From: Melampsora larici-populina 98AG31
Taxonomy: Eukaryota > Basidiomycota > Pucciniomycetes > Pucciniales > Melampsoraceae
Length of the DNA: 64,000 nt
Direction: 5' to 3'
Assembly (NCBI RefSeq): GCF_000204055.1
Contig: NW_006768769.1
Span: 957,011-1,021,010 of the forward strand
A program made the translations under genes and the position numbers. Position 1 is the stretch's first letter, and the number at the start of each line of letters is the position of its first letter. Positions 1 through 10,800 of this stretch are shown in pieces. A model generated the notes under the pieces. The model did no database searches. It was not told where the DNA came from and saw only the letters and a list, made by a program, of their open reading frames with translations.

Positions 1-885
1 TAAAGTGAATCTTGTAGCCCACGTGTTACTGATCATTTCTGACACCTATAAGACCTATTTCTGATGAGTGATGAGTAAGATATTGAGTTGTGAAGTTAAG
101 GTTTTTGGTGTTACATGTGTCTTGTGACTGTAAATTCGAGATTCACGCCAATTTCTTATTTCCCTTATAACTTTTTACATACACCTCCGTTACTAATGAT
201 TTAAAGGTTGTACATTATGTAATCCACTCTTCTGCGTTGAATGAGCCATCTACCAACTTATTCTGACGTCATTTGACATATGTAATTAGCTGAAAACCTC
301 CATTTTCGCCGATTTTCACCTGTTTTCTTCACTTTTCACAGCTACTACTCTCTTTTCCTTGCTCATGTAATATGACATCATCTTCTATAACCTTAAAAAT
401 CCCGGAAAATCCTCTTGGCAACCTTAATTTCTACTACTACCACCATTACATATGTAAACTACACGCCTAACCCTTGTTTACCAACTTCGAAAAAGTACCT
501 TCCTGCTAATAACTTCTGTTTCCCCTTATCAACCTTGAATATTAAAATTGTTCCTGTATAATAAACTGTTGTTCTTTCATATTCTAACCTTATAAAACCC
601 ATAACTTAATTATAAATAAGCTAAAAACCATTTTCCAACTTTTACACCTATATTTTCGAATTTTTCTTATCTTTTCTTTTTCTGTCTTTTTGTAATAACT
701 TTGTAAGTAAACTATGTTGATCTTAATAATATTTTTGAACTAAGATGACATAATAATGATCCAATAAGTATACATAAGCCTCTAAGAGCTTCAATTGATC
801 TGAAAACCTGAATTTCGAATCCTCTGCTATATTGAAGTTTGCTAATAAACTGGTAAAGTAAAGATGATTAATTTTTTTGCTTAAT
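1..885. other. AT-rich non-coding stretch
   Basis: I see no gene, convincing open frame or repeat here. The sequence is AT-rich with short T runs. It ends where the reading frame of the truncated transposase begins at about 886, so the left boundary of that transposon copy, if any of it survives, must lie in this stretch. No counterpart of the inverted repeats of the two better preserved copies could be found. Confidence 0.5.
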
Positions 886-1874
886 GTCATAAATAGATCA
901 CCACAACGCTCGAACTGCTTGTGTTATCCGTGATCCTGCTGAATACGAGGACCTAGGCCGACAGACCACACTTTCAGATGACGATCGGGAGTTCATCATC
1001 GGCCTTGTGGATCAAGATCCGACACTCTACCTTGATGAGTATCAACAATCCATGTATCGCCACACTGGTCAATGGTCGGCTTTGTCCACTCTCGCGACAG
1101 AGCTCAAGAATCGACTCTCCCTCACGCTCAAAAAAGCCCGAACTGTCCATCCAAACCAGAACCCCGCCAAGCGTGCCAAGTTCTTGAATAGCGTTGGCCA
1201 ATTGAATCCCAATATGATGGTGTTTCTAGGTATGTCTTGTTTTAACAAATGATACTGAGATGATACTAACCTTTCCTGAATGCATCAGACGAATGCTCAA
1301 TCATGGAGCGCTCACTTTATAGGAATTTTGCACGTGCAAAGCGAGGCCAACGTACGAGAAGAATCCCCCGAGGTCGTAGTAGCAAGCGCTACACTCTTTT
1401 ACCGGCGATATTTCAAGGTGGTGTATTGGCAATGGCATGTCAAAGTGGCAGCTTTTTGCGCAAAGACTTTGAGTCTTTCTTGAAGCATAAACTTGTGGGT
1501 GATCGTTTTAATTCTCTTTATGTAGCCAAAGAACATATCTAACAAGTCTTTTGATACAGTTGCCGGTCATGAACCCCTATCCGCAAGCTAACTCGGTCTT
1601 GATCTTAGACAACGCTAGTATTCACCACGGAGGCCGAATATCAGAGTTAGCCGAAGAGAAAGGAATCCGCATCATCTATCTCCCAGCCTACTCACCTGAC
1701 TTCAATCCTATCGAGAAGGCTTTCTCAGTATTGAAAGCTTTCTTTGTACGATCCCAATTCCTTCAACTAGCTAATCGAGATGAGAAGGTAGATTGTATCT
1801 TGGACACTGCGTGGAGAGTTCTCTCAGGTTCCCTCATAAATCGATTATATGCTGTTTGTGGCTATTGGATATAG
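886..1874 (+). pseudogene. Tc1/mariner DD34E transposase, 5'-truncated (unit copy 1)
   Basis: Cut-and-paste transposase of the IS630-Tc1-mariner group (DDE_3 type). Three exons are visible: 886-1229, 1289-1494 and 1560-1874, with GT-AG introns. The catalytic triad is complete: first Asp in LDECS at the 1229/1289 splice junction, second Asp in VLILDNASIHHGG, and Glu in NPIEKAFS, with exactly 34 residues between the second Asp and the Glu. The last two exons are 206 and 315 nt, the same lengths as in the copy at 43.4-44.6 kb, so the exon structure is shared. The N-terminal helix-turn-helix part is missing: the frame opens at 886 after a stop and there is no usable start codon upstream. I therefore call it a truncated, probably inactive copy. 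Its partner gene lies 813 bp downstream on the other strand. Confidence 0.85.
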
Positions 1875-2686
1875 TTGCACAAAACATATTATACTTCTTT
1901 TTTTATCAAATTTGTGCTACTTTAACACATCCACTTGGCTGTGTTTCATAAACATGAGTATTAGTGTTATTGTTTTTAATAGTGTTATTGTTTTTAATTT
2001 TGACCAATTGGTAAAAATTTGTTAAATCTCATACATAATTTCTTATAATCGTACCAGTTATACAATACAATTTAACATTATGTTCAGTAATACAATAAAT
2101 TGATACTTCAACCCATTTAAAAATCGCACTTTATGACTATCAAGGTCACTAGCTGAGAGTAAATGTGAAAATCATATTGGAGAAACTTGGTACTGAAAGT
2201 TCACCTATTCATGCGATCATGACACTCTTGAAGTGAAGATACGACATGAAATTTTCAGCTCTGCACATTTGATTGATGTCAAACATGGCATTTCGAGTTG
2301 ATCCCAAGTCATTCTTGGGTCTCTTATGAACAATTCCTGAGCTAAGACACCCCATTTGAGTGACACAAATGGGATTTTCAAAGATATTTCTTGAGATTTG
2401 TTATCAATGTCAAGTGATTGATTTGAAAATATGTCATTGCGGTGAGGATCATACAAATACAACTAGTATGAGGCCAATATAGATGACATATATAACAACA
2501 ACACTAACAAACAGCTCAACAACTAAAAAGATGAAGGGTGACCAGGACACCATAATACTAGTATAATGCAAGAACATTTGCAAATAATAATAATGCTAGA
2601 GACTCGAGGTAACAGATACAAAGATTTCTAACATTCATCCAAGAATGCAAATCAATCCTGGGTTTTTAGATAGTTCAAGTAAACAA
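1875..2686. other. Spacer between the convergent genes of unit copy 1
   Basis: 813 bp of AT-rich DNA between the transposase stop and the stop of the convergent SAM-like gene. No convincing gene. The corresponding spacers in the other two units are 783 and 795 bp, so the length is nearly constant although the sequences look diverged. Confidence 0.6.
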
Positions 2687-4480
2687 TCATAAGGACTTTA
2701 GATGATGAATGAAGCGGGGTACTGCTTTCCATATGTCCTCGGCTTGAGCAAATGGGATACCCATAGTGCGGAGGTTGGCGATAGAATAAGTCTCGCGGTC
2801 AAGGAATCGAAAAAAGTCATCGATTCCTTCGTTTTCTAAAGCAGCACGAGCTTTTTGCTTGTCGGGACCGATTCCAGCAAAGGTGAGGAAGTCGTTGAAA
2901 GGAACTGGACCAGGTGGCGGCGATAAAGCACGAGTGGTTGGATTTGGCGTGTAAGCTGGGGGATGATTACCGTCAGGGTTTCCATAGTAGTTATGATGAA
3001 CTACAGATGGAGTACTTCCAACGGCAGACGGGGCTGGATTTATGGCATACCCAAGGAGGATAGCCTTCTCGCGCTCGTAGTCAAGAACTCGTATGTACTT
3101 GAATTCGGGGCGAGCCATTGGCGGATTGACCTCATCCACCCCTGGAACACCGTCAGCCTATTACCGACAGGTGAGACAATCAGCTACACATATCGAAGCA
3201 TATGTTGGAAGCTAGTAACTCACCCAATCCTTAGCCCAGGTACGGATCCTGGAAGTGTTGAGCAACAACACTTGTGCTGAGTTTGCAGGATTGACTGCAG
3301 TGGCGATGTTCTCACCAGATGCAAACATTGCTTCAAATCGAGTCATTAAGATTAAGTACTTCCTTTCAGTGGGATCTAGAGCATCAGACTGAGTAGAACG
3401 AAATGGTGAGATTCAAGAATAAGAATATGATATGAGAAGATTGTACTTACATCAGTTGACATCTCACTACCGTCATCAGACGGATCAGGAGAAGGATCAC
3501 GATCGCCACCATCCAAGATTTGAGATGCTTGGGCATTGGTTCTTGGATTCGCGTGTATGAATTTGAAACCCATGTTGGTTTCTGGAGTGTGGTTGTTGGC
3601 CGCCTCAAGAAATTCCATAAGAGAAGCGTTGTCATGCACTAAAAAGTGATCCTTGACCTTAAAACGAGGAGCTCCGTGAATCCAACCCTCACAGAAAGCC
3701 TCGCCATCCGCAACCGCCTCCATGAGAGGCCTTGATATACCAGGCTTAACCAGATTACAGGCTTCCAAAAGCCTGCGTTTGAACAGATGCCAACCGAAAG
3801 TGGAATAAAACGACAATCGAAGCTCTTTCTTCGCAGGTCGGGGAGGACGGTAATTCACCCATCGAGGAACGTGGGGTTTCAACGGGGCAGCAGGCTTGTT
3901 GGGCTTGCTCTTCGATTTCTTTGCTTGGACTCGAATCTCAGGAGGGGGAACCTTCTGCCACACGTTGAACTGTATTTGAAAAGTTCGATCTTCGTCATCA
4001 AACACAACAGGCTCGCGATCAGTGCCGTTGGTCATTGGTACATCAACTACAGTTCAGACATCAAAGTTTTCATATGACAAAACCACATCAGTAGGTGTAC
4101 TACGCTAATATAATTGTACACATACCTTGACCATGTACCGTTCCACTGACATCGTTCATTGATTGGTCACCTACAGTTCCAAAGAAATTCGAATTTCCAA
4201 AGCCTTCATTGAGGATGTTGTACCTTATTGGACAGGCACAAAATCAGTCATCTGGGTACCAAATATAGATTTGGAATTGTGAAGACTTACTGCGGACGCG
4301 GTACAACATTCTGAGAGATCATGTTCGCCTCATGGGATAGGGCGCGGTAATCACACATTGGCGAAAACAAACTGTCGATATATTGTCTGCAACATAGCGA
4401 AGCAAAAGGCAGGATCAGATGGGTCTGAAGACGGAAAGTAAGATAGGTCAAGTCCCTCACTCTTCAGTTGGATATGACAT
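2687..4480 (-). CDS. Transposon partner protein with C-terminal SAM-like domain (copy 1, intact)
   Basis: A 481-residue protein of unknown function. Six exons on the minus strand: 4480-4461, 4386-4291, 4223-4126, 4046-3451, 3388-3224 and 3157-2687, all GT-AG, with phases that close to a full frame (1446 nt). The start is MSYPTEEQYIDSLF; the paralogue at 45-47 kb begins MPYEPIQNLIHED. The middle is basic and proline-rich (about residues 100-150), followed by an acidic stretch and a conserved NAQAS segment. The C-terminal 70 residues (from NDFLTFAGIGPDKQ to KAVPRFIHHL) have the helix pattern of a SAM/pointed-type domain, usually a protein-protein interaction module. A weak TATA-like CATAAAAGC lies about 60 bp upstream of the start. 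It belongs to a three-member family in this window, each member convergent with a Tc1 transposase. A role in transposition is inference from this linkage. Confidence 0.75.
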
Positions 4481-4838
4481 TGAATGGATGGTTTTTGCTG
4501 GCGCGAAGGATGAGACAATAGCACACAAGTGCTTTTATGTATGGAGTATGTGGCAGTGCCAACCTAAAAGCGTTGGGGCATCATTATGCCGAGCATTATG
4601 CCGAGTCATCAATTCGGCACAGTGGAATGACCACCCGGTCTCGGGCATCCTGATCTTCGTCAGTGATCATGATCTTGACACGTGATCTCTTCAAGGCTCT
4701 TTGAGGTAAGCCATATAAGGATGATTTACAACTGTATGGTTCCTCATTTAACTTAAACCTAAAAAGAAAAACGATTTCGTTTTGAAATCATGACACGAAT
4801 TTGCGAAATAGCTGTATTATTCATTTTAACATATCATC
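4481..4838. other. Divergent intergenic region
   Basis: Separates the 5' ends of the SAM-like gene (-) and secreted-protein gene A (+), so it should hold both promoters. A direct repeat of CATTATGCCGAG occurs at about 4583-4606. I could not find the right-hand inverted repeat of transposon copy 1 here. Confidence 0.45.
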
Positions 4839-7800
4839 ATGCTCTTCTCAACTTCCATCATCCTGCCAATAGCACTTTTGTGTTCGTACCAATTTTCAAT
4901 TGTTCAATTAAAGAAGCGGGAAGCAAAATTAATTTCTTAACACGTTCATGCTTTCTCTTCATCATAGGCCACACTGCTGCTTCTCTCAGCGTACCCGAGC
5001 TATCTGGAGTTTCCAGGTGAGTAAAACACACCAATTCTACTTGATTGTTTTTAAATGCTGCCCTGTTTCTGATAATTTTCTTATTCAGCTTGGCGCGTCG
5101 ATCACAGAAAGATCCTGGACAATACACTAAACCTGCTGTTGATAAAATCAATCAAAAAGCAAAACAGATAGCCAAGCATGTTCATGAAGATAAAGCTCAG
5201 GTTCTTATTGAGACCGATTTACAAGTTGTAGTTGAAGCTTTTGAAGACTTTATTAATGGTATGAAGGGTTGTAACTGCACCGGTAAAGGTGAAGTTGACC
5301 TTGTAAGTTTAACTTTGAAGATTGAAGAAAATTTGATTGATTTATTCTGATAAAGGTTTGATTCTCTTTAGAACGGTTACAAAGATCTTGTTGTCGAAGT
5401 GTTTGCTTCTGTTCAAGTGGTTATTGAGATCATCGTAGGAACCCAAGATAAAACTCTCATTAAATCAGCTCAAGGTAAGGGAATTGTAGTGTGTATCTTT
5501 TCGAAGTTTATGTTGATTAAGTCTAATCATTGTTATGGCCGGAGGCCATAGTGGCTAGGTTAGTGAACGGGGCCACGTCTACGACAAAGCTCGGGGCTTA
5601 GGTTTAGTGATCTTACTTCTTATAGTTGTACCGCTCCTCGATATTCTGGCTCTTCACCGTTGGAGCCGGAACATCGAGCGAGACACAGAGTGCTCACCTG
5701 AGACTCTGTCACTACAGGTTAGCCCATTCCTCTATCTTGTTGTAGTCCTTGGAATACAGACCGTTGGAGCCGGAACATCGAGCGAGACACAGAGTGCTCA
5801 CCTGAGACTCTGTCACTACAGGTTATGAGCCCGCACTGCCACTGCGTGAGCGAATTCCGATAGTCACAGTTTCATGCGAACAAGAAAGAAAGATTACGGG
5901 GAAGCGAAACCAATAGTAAAGCGATCATACAAGAAGAAAGAGAAAGTTAAAGACGAAATATTACAGAAAAGCGAAATTGAATTACCGAAATTTATAAAGA
6001 AACATCCTGAAGTCTTAGAAAGTTTAGAACGCCATCCCGGTTTAAGACCGATTATTCCTTCAGTTTACCCCCCAACTTCCGATTCAATATATCCCCCTAT
6101 ACCTATCAACAAATTACATTTTATTTTTCGTTTTTCACTTTTATCTCTTCATTCGCCCCCTCAATCTTATTTCCATAATCGCCGACTTAACCCTCTGCCC
6201 ACACCTCTCTCGCAAGTTCCTTTCTCCGCTCCGAAAGGTCTAATTTTTCAACCTTCTCCTCAAATCTCCACTTATTCAACTGCTACTCTTTTAGAGATTA
6301 AGAAAATTTTCCACCCTTCCAAGTCTGTTCGTCGACCATCAAATTCGAAGATGTCTACTGCCGGAATCCCTCCTCCTGGTGTTCCACCGGGTACTCGTCA
6401 ACCACCTCCTCATCAAACCTCTTCTGCCTCTGTCGAAGACTACCGATCCAACAAATTTCAACTGTCTATGCCTACTTATGTTAAGAACTCGGTCGAAACT
6501 CTTAAAACGGACGGTTCTAATTATGCTGAATGGGAGTTCAAAATTGGCCGATGCGTAGATCGTGTTACGAAGACGACCGATTATCTTTCAAAAGATGGTA
6601 TGAAGACGTCCGACCCTGATGGCGACGCGGTTGTTTATTCGATGATTGAACTCACGGTGCCCTTCGAGATCCAACGTCGCCTATCTGGCTCGGCCAAAGA
6701 TGCTTTCCGTACCATTCGCGCGCTGTTCTTCTTCCCTAGTCGTAGTGGTCATATGGCAACTTGGAAGGAAGTGTTGGAGATTAAATATGATGATGTATCG
6801 GACATTGGTGATTATTTTCGCAAGATCGATGAGAAAATATCAGACCTCGAACGCTCTGGTTTCGAATGGTCGAAGGATGCTATCACTGGAGTCTTGTATC
6901 AAATTGGTCTCGGTAACGCATTTACAAACGTCAACAATACCTTGAATGCTCGACTACGAAGTACTCCATCCACCGCCATCACTGCTCGCGAAGTTGAAGA
7001 AACCATTCGTGCTGAGAAACAGATCCATCAGACCGACTCAATTACTCCTGCCTTTAGCCAACTTGATATCAATGCCTTCAATGCAACAGCTGGTGCGAAC
7101 AGACGTGGAGCTGGGAATACGGGTGTTTTATACCGACCTGCTGCACCATCCAGAGGCAGAGGTATCTTCGTCAATTCACCTCAATTTAATTCTCGCAATC
7201 TTACCTCCACACCTCCCAGAACCTATCAAATCAGTCAAGTCACACCGAAGTTTGTACCACCAGCTGCTGGAGTACCTTCTAAATTTCATCCATCAGTATA
7301 TACTAGAGGAATATGTTATGTTTGTAACAATACTGGCCACTGGTCCGACACCTGTCCTACGAAACATCCACCGAACCCGTCGCAAACCCAATCACCTCAA
7401 CCATCAACTAGTCGATCCTCGGAGTCAGCACCACCTCGTTCGTTTCGCCTTAATCTCCTTGATGCGAATGGCGTGGAGTTCTCTGTCGAGGCTACGGGTG
7501 TGGATGAGGATCAAGGACCCTTACCAGACGGGATCTGGGCGTCTGAAGGGACCCTGACCGAGATGTGGGAGAACCCGGATGAGGGCGTGAGTGATACCGG
7601 TGCCACTCATATGGTGACTGGGAAACTCAACTGCTTGACTGACATCCGCATTTTGCCCAGACCGATCCCGATATCGGTGGCGACAAAAGCACCTAAGGCT
7701 TTTGTGACTCATGTTGGCACGATGCACATCAAGGGTGACGACGGCAAACCAATTCCGATCCCAAATACCTACTATTCACCGTTGGCCAGCAGCACACTGA

Positions 7801-10800
7801 TTTCGATCCCTCAACTGGTGAAGTCTGGTGGCTCATGGGATGCGAAAGATGGCAAGATGAAACTTGTGTTTCCGTGTGGTGGTGTTGTTACTTCAGATCT
7901 TAACATGAATGCGCGACGGTGGACTGTCCCTGTAATGAAAGCTACGGCCATTGATTTGCTCAAATTACCCACCCCGTCGAGAATTGTCCATCCTGCCCCA
8001 TTCTCTTTAGAGACCAACGAAGCCAAGCTTGGAGCACCGCCAGCTGTGAATGAAGCGCTGAAATGGCATTGTCGTTTTGGACACACCAGCATGCGCAACA
8101 TCCAAAGGATGATTCGACATGGAGTTGTGTCAGGCCTTCCTGATAAGATCGACAAAACACCTTTTACCTGCCTGGATTGTCTGAAAAGTAAAAGCTTACG
8201 CTCAATTACTTTGACGTCTTCCGGTGGACGACTACAACCATTGGAGTTGATTGTTAGTGATGTGGCCGGGCCATATGCACCTTCAGCAAACGGTGCACGC
8301 TATATGATCAACTTCCGCGACGTTGCCACTACTTATACAGAGTCAATCTGTGTGGCTAAACGTGACCAACTCCCCCAGATGTTCTTTGAATTCGTAGAAC
8401 GTATGGAACGCCAGACTGGCTTGAAAGTGAAGAAGCTACGAAGCGATGGAGCTGGTGAATACACTTCTAAGGTAATGAACACGTGGTGTGCAGCACGTGG
8501 AATCATTAACCATCAGACAAACAGATACGAACATCATCAGAATGGAACTGCCGAACGATCCATACGAACAATTTCAGATATGGGTCGGACGATGTTGCAC
8601 GCAGCTAATTTTGGGGAAGAGATGTGGGCGTATGCACACACCGCTGCGTCTCATGTACACAATCGAATTCCTAATGCTGCTACTGGGCTCAAGACACCTT
8701 TTGAGCTGATGTTCGGTCGGAAGCCGCACCTCGATTACCTACGTACCTTTGGTGAACCAGCAGTTGTCCACATTCCTTGTGAGATACGCCGTAAACTAGA
8801 CGTACGTGGTAAGAAGATGCTGATGGTCGGCTACCCCAAAGGCAAGAAAGGTTGGACTTTCTGGGATCCAGACACGAAGTTAACAACTACGGTTGACTCC
8901 TCTCTTGCACGGTTTTTGTCTGATGGGCCTCCGCTACCTCAACCCCCACCACCCTCGACGTCCGCGGCCGAAACTTTATCCGACGTCGAAAAATCCAAGG
9001 GCAGTCTTGCTTACGTTTTAAATGCATTACGCCTTGGTGAGTTCGATGGAGAAACCGCCGTGGAGGAACAGGACGCTCTAGCTCTCATGATTGAAACACA
9101 AACGTCGCCGTATGGAATCATTCCTAAATCGTACACGGAGGCAATGCGTTTGCCGGAAGCTGAGAAGTGGAAGGCGGCGTGTATCGAAGAGCTACAGCGG
9201 TTCACCGACATGGGTGTATGGGAAGTGAGTGATCCACCTGAAGGCCAACACCTCACAGATCTGAAGTGGGTGTTTACGATAAAACGAGACGGGCGCTTTA
9301 AGGCTAGGCTTGTGGCTAAAGGGTACTCACAGGTTGAAGGTATAGATTTCACTGAGACTTTTGCACCGACGGCAACCTTTGCAGCACTTAGGGTGGCATT
9401 GGTCATTGCGGCGTACTATGGGCTGAAAGTGCGTGGTTTCGACGTCATCGCAGCATATCTTAACAGCCCAATGGATCATGACGTGTGGGTGAAATCGCCA
9501 CCAGGTTTCAAGTTTGGTCGGGTAATGAAGTTGTTAAAGGCGTTGTATGGTACAAAACAGGGTGCAAGGTGTTGGTGGAAATTCATGGAAGAGAAGTTGC
9601 GTGCTCTAGGATTTCAACCAAGCCAATTCGATCCAAGCTTCTACGTATTGCGCCGCAATGGGAAGATGTGTTTAATATGGTTACATGTGGATGATGGTTG
9701 TGTGGCTAGTGATTCTGATGATTTGTTGAGGGAGGTGGAGAAGGAATTGAGTTCACAGATTGAGATCAAGTGGGAGAATGATTTGACAAACATAGTTGGG
9801 GTTAAAATCGACCGATTGGCTAATGATCACTTCATGCTCTCACAATCAGACTTAGCTAACAAGATTGTGAAAGACAACAGCGACCTACTTTCTTCTTTCT
9901 CAACGACAACACCGGTACCGCCAAATCTAGCATTGACGACTCCGATTGATCAGACACCGATTGAAAGCCAACGCTACCTTAGCATTATAGGAGCTATTAG
10001 CTATCTAGCTGTAGGGACGAGGCCGGACTTAGCCTTCCCTGTGAACTTCTTGGCGAGATATTCCAAATCACCCCAGGAAGAACACTGGCATGCTATCAAA
10101 CACTTATTGCGGTATGTTCGTGATACTGTCAACATGGGACTTGATATTAATCCAAGAAAGATGAAATTTAGGCGTGCTGTGGAGACTTTTGTAGATGCTA
10201 ATTGGGGAGGAGAATTCGCACGGTCAACTTACGGGCATGTGACGAGATTGTATGGAATCCCAATCGCGTGGGTCTCTCGAAGACAAGGATGTGTCGCTAC
10301 GTCTACGTGTCACGCCGAGTTCATGGCGGTTGGCGCGGCATGCAGAGATACTATTTGGTTGCAATCTCTCATCCAAGACATCATACCAAGGATTGATATT
10401 CCACTCATACTCGGTGACAACAAATCTTCCATACATGTGTCGAAAGACAACGCAGCAAACAAACGCACTCGACACACAGAGAGGGAATTTTATTATATCA
10501 ATGAACAACTCTATAAAAAGAAAGTAGACCTTGAATGGATACCGGGTAACGAACAATTAGCGGACACATTTACAAAATCTTTAGGTCCATTAAAGTTCAA
10601 AGAGGCTAGGAGTCAGCTGGGTGTGTGTATAGTGAGGAAGTGATGATAGTTTGTGTGATTGTTTATCTCTTGTGTTATTTTTTGTTTTTTTTGTCTTATT
10701 TTTGTTATTGTTTATGTGTGTGTTTTCATTTTTTTCTTTTCTTGGAGGATATGCTTTGTCTTGCCGTGGGGGGGGGTGTTATGGCCGGAGGCCATAGTGG

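Noticed and set aside
7521..10556. Minus-strand open frames inside the copia gag-pol region
   Set aside because: Antisense shadows of an intact polyprotein frame.
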